From positions 1 to 18,823 of the forward strand of contig DCFT01000163.1 of assembly GCA_002319885.1 (NCBI GenBank): DNA of 18,823 nt, in the 5' to 3' direction. The position numbers and the translations under genes are program-made. This DNA comes from Bacteroidales bacterium UBA1797. Its GTDB lineage: Bacteria > Bacteroidota > Bacteroidia > Bacteroidales > VadinHA17. A model generated the notes under the pieces. It made no database searches, was not told the DNA's origin, and was given only the letters and a program-made list of their open reading frames with translations. This document shows, one piece after another, positions 1 to 5,770 of this stretch (position 1 is its first letter; the number at the start of each line of letters is the position of its first letter).

Positions 1-33
1 TACAAATGTTGTCATTAGTAGCGAAGCGAGGAA

Positions 34-60
34 CCGGGACCACGTAGTGGTCGAGCCCGG
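34..60. repeat. GC-rich compound hairpin
   Basis: Inner stem GACCAC (38-43) pairs with GTGGTC (47-52) around a GTA loop. Outer CCGG (34-37) pairs with CCGG (57-60), with an asymmetric bulge on the right. It is much richer in G and C than its surroundings. It sits next to a GCGAAGCGA word that recurs, as CGAAGCGAAGCGAAG, inside the nested insert near 4146. I infer a short dispersed repeat; only this copy is seen in full here. Confidence 0.45.
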
Positions 61-249
61 CAAAGCCAATCTCTTTCTGGTATATGAAATATATTTAGAA
101 AGAAATGTTTAAATAAAATGGGTGATGAAAATCAAAGAATTTAATTGAAAAGCAAACTGATACAATTAAAAAGATGATAAGTTGAAAGCGAAGCTGCTTT
201 ATCAGCCTGTAAAGTGGTTTATCTCAAAGCTTTTAAGCCATGAAATGGC

Positions 250-293
250 TAAAAATAAAAACCCCCGGTTGCAACCGGAGGTTTTTTATTTTT
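250..293 (-). terminator. Intrinsic terminator, probably bidirectional
   Basis: ACCCCCGG (261-268) and CCGGAGGT (273-280) form a stem with one mismatch around a TTGCAA loop. An A-rich run lies on the left and a T-rich run on the right, so either strand reads as hairpin plus U-run. It begins about 20 bases past the stop of the minus-strand lipoprotein gene at 312-863, which it most likely terminates. Any gene ending from the left would be outside the window. Confidence 0.8.
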
Positions 294-311
294 AACTCTT
301 TCAGAGCATTA

Positions 312-863
312 CTAACGCGTTGCAGGAGTAAGCATAACTGACATCAGTTTAGTGTCATCAACTTTTGAGGTGCTATTCGGAACAGCATTTCTCGCAATGA
401 CTTTCTCACTTATTAACTGAATATTATATTCTCCCGGTTCTGATACATAAATCGATCCCATATAAGAATCTGCCCTGTAATAAGGGTAATGAACCTCATT
501 AGAATTTCGTACAATTTTGTCACAGCCCGGATTTGCTTCCAGCCTGTCGTCCAGGAGGCTTATTCTAACAGAATTCGCATAATGGAGAAAAGATGTGTCT
601 TTAGTGGCACTCGAAAGCCAGACTTTAAAACGGCCCGGTTTAGAGATAACAATATCCCAGTCTGCAGTATTGTTTGAGGGGTTCGATACATCGCTGTAAC
701 ATGCTGCTTTATCGAGTATCAGTGAAATAGATCCGTCGTTTTGCTGCACAATTCTGTTTTCTGCTTCCTTCATATCTTTTGAACTTCCCAGATGACCACA
801 CGACCAAAACGGAATTATAACCATTCCAATCAAATACGGCAAAATACTTCTTCTCGTTTTCAT
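312..863 (-). CDS. Small lipoprotein with a beta-sandwich-like body, function unknown
   Basis: The 183-residue product starts at an ATG and has a basic N-terminus, a hydrophobic stretch and a likely lipidation cysteine at residue 22 (FWSC), so it should be anchored in the envelope. The body, about residues 43-160, alternates short beta-like segments with turns: ILDKAACYSDV, DWDIVISKPGRFKVWL, SVRISLLDD, and MGSIYVSEPGEYNIQLIS. The two 'xxPGxYxV/I' segments resemble those of carbohydrate-binding or fibronectin-like beta-sandwiches, but I cannot name a family. Cysteines at 55 and 114 could form a disulfide. The gene stands alone, with a terminator just downstream and a long repeat-bearing gap upstream. 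Gene reality is well supported; function is not. Confidence 0.75.
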   Translation of the reverse strand: MKTRRSILPYLIGMVIIPFWSCGHLGSSKDMKEAENRIVQQNDGSISLILDKAACYSDVSNPSNNTADWDIVISKPGRFKVWLSSATKDTSFLHYANSVRISLLDDRLEANPGCDKIVRNSNEVHYPYYRADSYMGSIYVSEPGEYNIQLISEKVIARNAVPNSTSKVDDTKLMSVMLTPATR

Positions 864-1302
864 AATCTTCTAAAATAAAATTCCTGATATTTCACGCTAA
901 ATTTAAAGGTATTTAGTAGATCCATCAACTCGTTTTGACCAAGTCACGAAAGATTTTGACAAAGTGCCGGAATGCCAATGGTGAAAAAATCCTACCAGGA
1001 TTGTATTTGATCAGGAGCTGTTGAAAAGGTCGAAATCCTTTTACCACAAAGATCACAAAGGACTAACACAAAGGACACAAAGAACTGTTTTTTAGGCTTT
1101 TAACTTTGTGCTCTTTGTGCCTTCTTCGTGTGCTTTGTGGTTAAAAAGGATTTTTTCAACACCCTATAATTTCATATCGATTCTTAAAACTCCAAACCAT
1201 ATATTTATAAAAATCATAAACTGATACTTGTATACCTGCCATAAAAACCAGTTGTACAGAAATGCTTTAAGACCGGGAATGACATTTTTTTAGTAACAGG
1301 TT
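864..1302. other. Intergenic region holding CACAAAG element 1
   Basis: This 439-base gap separates two minus-strand genes. Its middle is the inverted repeat at 1019-1162. The remainder is AT-rich. A TAAAGGTA at 903-910, which reads TACCTTTA on the minus strand, is a weak -7 candidate for the lipoprotein gene, but I see no matching -33 element. No clear terminator follows the regulator gene that ends at 1303, unless the repeat itself serves as one. Confidence 0.5.
1019..1162. repeat. CACAAAG/CTTTGTG inverted repeat, element 1
   Basis: The left arm has CACAAAG at 1045, 1054, 1067 and 1076. The right arm has CTTTGTG at 1104, 1113 and 1133, with a one-base variant, CTTCGTG, at 1124. The arms also match outside the heptamers: TGTTGAAAA (1019-1027) against TTTTTTCAACA (1152-1162), and AATCCTTTTACCACAAAG against CTTTGTGGTTAAAAAGGATT. 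The whole could fold into one long imperfect hairpin with a loop of about 20 bases. The right arm matches that of element 2 almost base for base. It has no coding capacity and no transposase. It could be a non-autonomous mobile element, a transcript-end structure or a protein-binding array; the sequence does not decide. Confidence 0.85.
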
Positions 1303-2058
1303 CTATTTATCTATCCATCTTTTAAAATCCGAAACTTTTTCACGGCTTACGACAAACAGATCGCTTTTTTCCCTTTCTTTCAAAGTCAGTTGCAGCCTGC
1401 TGGAAGAATAACTATACATCAGCGTAATAGCTTCAATATTAACGATACATTCACGGTTAATTCTGAAGAATTTACGAGGATCAAGGATCGTTTGCAGCTG
1501 GTCGAGAGAATAATCAATCCCACAATCTTTTCCTTTATTATCGCTTAGGAAAACGCTGCGCTCACTAATATAAAAATGGCTTATTTCCGAAACGGGAACA
1601 GACCTGTACTTTTCGCCAATCTTTATAAGAAACCTCGATTTATATTGATTTCTGAATTCTGACAGTAGTTGCCTGAAATCTCTCTTAAACGGATCTTTAT
1701 CAGCAAAAAGCTTTTTAAATTTGGTAAGGGCCGATTTAAGCAATTCCTCATCAACAGGCTTAAGAAGATAATCTATGCTATTCACTTTGAAAGCTTTAAG
1801 CATATAATCATCATAAGCAGTTGTAAAAATTATCGGGATATCAATACTGGTTGTCTCAAAGATTTCGAAACACAGTCCGTCATCAAGCTGGATATCCATC
1901 AGGACCAGATCTGGTAACGGTTTTTCCTGCAGTCTGTTTATTGCATCTTCCACGGTTTCTATAACACCAAGAATAGTTATTGACTGATCAATCTTTGTCA
2001 AAAGTCTGACAAGCTTATCAGCTGCCGGTTTTTCATTTTCAATTATCAGAATATTCAT
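1303..2058 (-). CDS. LytTR-family two-component response regulator
   Basis: The 251-residue protein has a receiver domain (about 1-120) and a LytTR DNA-binding domain (about 140-248). Receiver landmarks are the acidic residues E7 and E9, the phosphoacceptor D55 in LVLMDIQ, T79/T80 in IIFTTAY, and the switch lysine K100 in LLKP. The LytTR part carries the family signature FRINRECIVNIEAI around 198-211. It should bind DNA in the cytoplasm once phosphorylated by the kinase encoded just upstream. Its ATG overlaps the kinase stop by one base (TAATG), which indicates translational coupling. The target genes are not shown by the sequence. All key residues are present and the length is normal for the family. 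Confidence 0.95.
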   Translation of the reverse strand: MNILIIENEKPAADKLVRLLTKIDQSITILGVIETVEDAINRLQEKPLPDLVLMDIQLDDGLCFEIFETTSIDIPIIFTTAYDDYMLKAFKVNSIDYLLKPVDEELLKSALTKFKKLFADKDPFKRDFRQLLSEFRNQYKSRFLIKIGEKYRSVPVSEISHFYISERSVFLSDNKGKDCGIDYSLDQLQTILDPRKFFRINRECIVNIEAITLMYSYSSSRLQLTLKEREKSDLFVVSREKVSDFKRWIDK

Positions 2059-3104
2059 TACAGCAAAGGTATTTTAACAATAAATTCTTTTGGCGTCTCT
2101 TCGATGATCAGTGTTTTTTTAGTAACAAGATTGATCCGCTGAGCAAGATTCTTTAGTCCTATTTGCGTAGAGCTTAGCTGCTGAGCCATCTTCTGAAGAT
2201 TGTTTTTAACTACTACATGCTTATTTTCTATATAAATTAAAATTTTCAGCGGGCTCTCGCGTGTTGCCTTATTATGTTTTATGGCATTTTCGACAAGAAT
2301 CTGCAGCGAAACCGGAAGAATCTCAGAATTATCATAGTCCTCAACTTGTATCTCAAGCTGAATTTTCCCGTCGTCCCTTATTTTATGCAAAAAGAAATAA
2401 TCTTTAATGAATGATAATTCAACTCCTAAGAGAACCCTGTCTTTGGAACTGTTTTCGAGAATATACCGGTAAATAGAAGAAAGCCTGTGAATAAATTCCT
2501 CGGCAACATCGGGCTGAGTACTAACCAGTGCCGAAAGGGTATTCAGGCTATTGAAGAGAAAATGCGGGTTAACCTGGTTTTTTAAAGTCTCATTCTGAAA
2601 AATCAGTTTTTCCTCTCTCAGATTCTGCTCTCTCTTTAAGGAAGCCTGCCACAGCAAAATAACAAAGATTACCCCACCGAAAGATAAGCCCTTGATAGTC
2701 GCTCTGAACCATGGTCCTATGCCTGTATGAACAAAGTTATAAGCCACTTTTGACAGATCTTCTCCCGCAATCCACAATCCTGCATATTGCAGCAGGATAA
2801 AGAGTATAAGAGAAACGGTGAGACAGCCGGCTATGAAAATCAAAAACCTGAAAAGCACGATCCTGGTAATTTCTTCCGGACTTCTGTCGAAGTTTAAACT
2901 GGCAAATAAACTGGTCCCAAAAAAGAAGAATACTTCCAGTTGGGCAAACAACAAGATGCAAACGCTTAAAGAGAAGTATCTGGCAGAATCGATAACTCCG
3001 GCTAAAGATAAAATGACAGTTAATAATACCGAGAAACCAAGGAAGACTATATGGGAAACAGGATCTCTTTGATTGATTATCCTGGAAAGTACAGTTTTTT
3101 TCAT
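2058..3104 (-). CDS. LytS/YehU-type membrane sensor histidine kinase
   Basis: Four hydrophobic segments fill the N-terminal half (about residues 22-42, 47-70, 88-112 and 145-157, counted from the upstream TTG). A His_kinase domain (PF06580 type) follows. The phosphoacceptor is the histidine in NQVNPHFLFNSLN, about 184. The N-box is LVENAIKHN (273-281) and the G-box-like segment is GLKNLAQRI (319-327). It should autophosphorylate and pass phosphate to the LytTR regulator that overlaps its stop codon. No separate periplasmic sensor domain is visible, so the signal may be read within the membrane or through a partner; the secreted protein encoded just upstream is a candidate. I chose the ATG at 3104. 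The frame can be extended three codons to a TTG at 3113, which is less likely. Confidence 0.93.
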   Translation of the reverse strand: MKKTVLSRIINQRDPVSHIVFLGFSVLLTVILSLAGVIDSARYFSLSVCILLFAQLEVFFFFGTSLFASLNFDRSPEEITRIVLFRFLIFIAGCLTVSLILFILLQYAGLWIAGEDLSKVAYNFVHTGIGPWFRATIKGLSFGGVIFVILLWQASLKREQNLREEKLIFQNETLKNQVNPHFLFNSLNTLSALVSTQPDVAEEFIHRLSSIYRYILENSSKDRVLLGVELSFIKDYFFLHKIRDDGKIQLEIQVEDYDNSEILPVSLQILVENAIKHNKATRESPLKILIYIENKHVVVKNNLQKMAQQLSSTQIGLKNLAQRINLVTKKTLIIEETPKEFIVKIPLL

Positions 3105-3125
3105 CTTATGCAAAATAATGTTTCT

Positions 3126-3971
3126 TTATTGAATCGTTTCAATGGAAATTTCCCGGATAGTTTTCATCAGAATTTTGTCTTTCATCCCTTTAATTTCAAT
3201 CTCCTGGATAGTTCCACTGTACATATCAGCATGCTCTATGCTTTTTGTTTTCAATGATACAAAAACAGATCCCCAGTACTGTTCAGTTCCCTTTGATTTA
3301 ATCAGGTCCATACTCAATTCCAGCTTATTGTCGATAGCATTAAAATCAATTATCGCGCACATTTGTCCGTTAAATTCAGTTATGCCTCTCCAGCATAACA
3401 TTATTTTACTATGAGAATAACTACCTATATCGGCCATGTTGAAATTGCCTTTTATATCCGGAATTAAATATGGTTTGTTCAACTTTAACGAATCATAATA
3501 ATTCCATGCAAAGATATCAGCTGACATCATATCCCATATCAGGTTTCTCGCAAATATATTTTCAAATGATTTAGGAAAACTCTTAAATGATTGTTCCTCC
3601 ATCATCTTACCTGACGGAACATATCTGAAATTTTCCATATATTTCTGTTTTGTCCCGGCTGGGAAAGGAGCTGAAAAATTATTTGAAGCTGAAATATAAA
3701 CATTATTCCACTGGGCACTGTCACCGGGAAGCCCTCTTGTGTAATCACCTGAAACCAGTGTTTTCCCGGTGAAATTTCCATAGAGATCACGATTTGTATA
3801 AACTGCTATCATCCGGTATTTCCTGATAGCTTTGCTAAGCTGGATGTTTGGCAATTCACTCAGATATTTTTTCGTTACTGCCTTGTTTGATTGTGCATCT
3901 GCAATTGAAGAAAGGATAATTAAGAATAAAATCAATAATCCTGTACAAGCTGATTTTAATTTTTTTTCCAT
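3126..3971 (-). CDS. Secreted protein of unknown function, first gene of the kinase-regulator operon
   Basis: The 281-residue product has a signal peptide with a probable cleavage after ADA (residue 26). I see no lipobox and no later membrane segment. The mature part looks beta-rich, with aromatic stretches such as NLIWDMMSADIFAWNYYDSL and GTEQYWGSVFVSLKTKSIEHADMY. I do not recognise a characterised family, and catalytic motifs are not obvious. The stop lies about 21 bases before the kinase ATG on the same strand, so the three genes almost surely share a transcript. The context suggests a periplasmic or outer-membrane partner, or a target, of the signalling pair; this is inference. It is not a convincing GLPGLI protein despite the chance string GLPG. 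Confidence 0.8.
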   Translation of the reverse strand: MEKKLKSACTGLLILFLIILSSIADAQSNKAVTKKYLSELPNIQLSKAIRKYRMIAVYTNRDLYGNFTGKTLVSGDYTRGLPGDSAQWNNVYISASNNFSAPFPAGTKQKYMENFRYVPSGKMMEEQSFKSFPKSFENIFARNLIWDMMSADIFAWNYYDSLKLNKPYLIPDIKGNFNMADIGSYSHSKIMLCWRGITEFNGQMCAIIDFNAIDNKLELSMDLIKSKGTEQYWGSVFVSLKTKSIEHADMYSGTIQEIEIKGMKDKILMKTIREISIETIQ

Positions 3972-4133
3972 TGTTTTAATGTTAATGGTTAATTTTCAAA
4001 TTATGATCAAAGAAAATACAGGCAGGGGCTGAAAAAAAATAATAAATGCGGAATGGATAATGTCAGTTGACGGATCGTAATTTTTGATGTTTCAATCGTA
4101 ACCCGGTTAAAATGATTAAAATGATAAAATCTA

Positions 4134-4350
4134 TTAACCACAAATCGAAGCGAAGCGAAGATCCCGACCGAAGCGTTAGGAGGGGCACAAGCGTTAAGAA
4201 ATAGCCCGGTGGGCTATTTCAGCGCAGTGGCCAGACTGCAGAGGTGGCTTTTACACAAAGGGCACAAAGTCCCGTCCCGAGAGCTATCGGGATAAATATC
4301 AAGATATTCCCTTTGTGCACTTTGTGCCTGCTTTGTGTCCTTTGTGGTTA
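4134..4350. repeat. CACAAAG/CTTTGTG inverted repeat, element 2, interrupted
   Basis: The right arm has CTTTGTG at 4311, 4320, 4331 and 4340, starts 9, 11 and 9 bases apart, followed by GTTAAAAAG. This is the same layout and nearly the same sequence as the right arm of element 1. The left arm starts with TTAACCACAAA (4134-4144) and resumes with CACAAAG at 4254 and 4263. Between these pieces lies a GC-rich block with its own hairpins. The loop region holds TCCCGA/TCGGGA (4275-4292) and AATATC/GATATT (4295-4308) hairpins. Clearly the same family as element 1. Confidence 0.8.
4146..4252. repeat. GC-rich hairpin block nested in the left arm of element 2
   Basis: The block starts with CGAAGCGAAGCGAAG, akin to the word next to the hairpin at 34-60. 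It contains GAAATAGCCC (4198-4207), perfectly complementary to GGGCTATTTC (4211-4220) around a GGT loop, and GCAGT (4224-4228) with ACTGC (4235-4239). Its composition differs sharply from the AT-rich flanks. It splits an otherwise continuous CACAAAG arm, so I infer a later insertion. Boundaries are approximate because the host arm is itself repetitive. No open frame. Confidence 0.5.
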
Positions 4351-4554
4351 AAAAGAACTTTTCAATAGATCATACATGCTACTTTCCTGAATTACACCAA
4401 TGATTTCATTATTTGAAACAATACATTTATTGCATTTCAAATTAAAATTTACATCTTTATCATTTTAGAATGCATTGCAGGACCGGTCCGTATAATATTT
4501 GCCTGTATTGAGCTTTCTAATTTTAAATGAATTCCAAACTCAAATCGTTTTTAT

Positions 4555-5652
4555 ATGAAATTAAAAAAAATTGCTCCCGTCTTTCTATTTGTTCTTCTTC
4601 AGATCATCTTTTTATCCTGTACAAATAGTAAAACAAAATCCGGAAGCCAACCAGGCAATACGGCCGTATGGAGTGCTGAAAAGGCAAGGGACTGGGCAAA
4701 AAGCCTGCCCTGGTTACGAGGATCCGACTTTATACCAAGCACTGCAATAAATCAGCTCGAAATGTGGCAGTCAGAAACATTTGATACGGCAACAATTAAT
4801 CGCGAATTAGGATGGGCTGAAAAAATCGGGTTTAACTGTATGAGGGTTTATCTGCATCATAAGGCGTGGGAAATTGATAAAGATGGTTTTAAAAATAGAA
4901 TGAAAGAATATCTTTCAATTGCTGACAGGCATGGTATCAGGACTATTTTTGTCATATTCGATGATTGCTGGAATCCAACCTATCAGGCCGGTAAACAACC
5001 CGATCCAAAACCAGGCGTACATAATTCAGGCTGGGTAAGGGACCCGGGGGATTTAATTTTCACCGATCCTTCCATTATAAGTGAGCTTCAGGAATATGTT
5101 AAAGATCTACTCATGACTTTCGGCAGGGACACACGTATTGTGGCATGGGACCTATACAATGAACCTGGCAATTCAGGCTATGGAAACAGGTCTATGCCCC
5201 TGTTAAAACAGGTTTTCACGTGGAGTCGTGAGATAAATCCCTCACAACCTGTAACATGTGGCATCTGGAATAATGACCTTAAGGAACTCAACTCCTTTCA
5301 GGCTACTAATTCTGATATCATTTCATACCATAACTACTCTGATCCCGTTAATCATCAGAAAATGATTGATTCGCTGAAATTATATAATCGCCCCATGATA
5401 TGTACCGAGTATATGGCACGACGGAATAACAGTCTGTTTTCTAATATCATGCCAATCCTTAAAGCACAAAATATCGGGGCAATTAACTGGGGACTTGTGA
5501 CAGGGAAAACAAATACTATGTATGCCTGGGATACTCCAATTCCTGATGGTTCGGAACCGGAATTATGGTTTCATGATATTTTCAGAAAAGATGGCAGCCC
5601 TTACAAACAGGAAGAGATAGATGTGATAAAATCTTTAACAGGAAGTAAGTGA
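4555..5652 (+). CDS. Clan-A (cellulase/GH5-like) glycoside hydrolase lipoprotein
   Basis: The 365-residue protein starts at an ATG and has a lipoprotein signal ending in FLSC (C22), so it is probably anchored at the cell surface or in the periplasm. The body from about 40 to 360 is a TIM-barrel hydrolase of the GH-A clan. The probable acid/base is E203 in AWDLYNEPG and the probable nucleophile is E285 in MICTEYMARR. SYHNYSD (257-263) and INWGLVTGK (310-318) fit barrel strands near the active site. Relatives are often labelled 1,4-beta-xylanase or cellulase-family hydrolase, but the substrate is not readable from the sequence. There is no SusC/SusD pair or other carbohydrate gene next to it, so this is not a standard polysaccharide utilisation locus. 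The ABC gene follows after 118 bases and may be a separate unit. Confidence 0.88.
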   Translation: MKLKKIAPVFLFVLLQIIFLSCTNSKTKSGSQPGNTAVWSAEKARDWAKSLPWLRGSDFIPSTAINQLEMWQSETFDTATINRELGWAEKIGFNCMRVYLHHKAWEIDKDGFKNRMKEYLSIADRHGIRTIFVIFDDCWNPTYQAGKQPDPKPGVHNSGWVRDPGDLIFTDPSIISELQEYVKDLLMTFGRDTRIVAWDLYNEPGNSGYGNRSMPLLKQVFTWSREINPSQPVTCGIWNNDLKELNSFQATNSDIISYHNYSDPVNHQKMIDSLKLYNRPMICTEYMARRNNSLFSNIMPILKAQNIGAINWGLVTGKTNTMYAWDTPIPDGSEPELWFHDIFRKDGSPYKQEEIDVIKSLTGSK

Positions 5653-5770
5653 TTAAAGTGATTAACGAAACTGAAATTTGTAAATATTGAAGGAAATAAA
5701 ACCTATTTAGCTATCAGGTATACAGGAATAGTTTTTTTAACTTCGAACCATTGAATTTCGCAGCTGGCTT

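Larger units (their letters stand above)
1..311. other. Non-coding left flank
   Basis: No convincing gene lies here. The first 60 bases hold a GC-rich hairpin (listed separately) beside the word GCGAAGCGAG. Further right, AGCCAT (236-241) and ATGGCT (245-250) form a 6-bp stem with a GAA loop, directly next to the terminator at 250-293. The rest is AT-rich, with no repeat or open frame I can interpret. The window edge may cut a larger element on the left. Confidence 0.6.
3972..4554. other. Divergent intergenic region with nested repeats
   Basis: This 583-base gap lies between divergently transcribed genes and should contain the promoters of both the secreted-protein operon (minus) and the glycoside hydrolase (plus). 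About 215 bases of it are repeat element 2 with its nested insert. The hydrolase-proximal part is AT-rich; TAATATTTG at 4493-4501 has one base too many between TA and TTTG to match the -7 consensus. I assign no promoter with confidence, and see no small gene. Confidence 0.5.

Noticed and set aside
1045..1139. CACAAAG arrays as a CRISPR array.
   Set aside because: The unit is only 7 bases, spacers are 2-6 bases and the arms are inverted, none of which fits CRISPR.
3126..3971. Assignment of the secreted protein to the GLPGLI family.
   Set aside because: The GLPG string occurs in TRGLPGDSAQW near the N-terminus and lacks the setting of GLPGLI proteins.
4555..5652. Polysaccharide utilisation locus around the hydrolase.
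   Set aside because: No SusC/SusD-like pair, hybrid sensor or second carbohydrate enzyme is adjacent.
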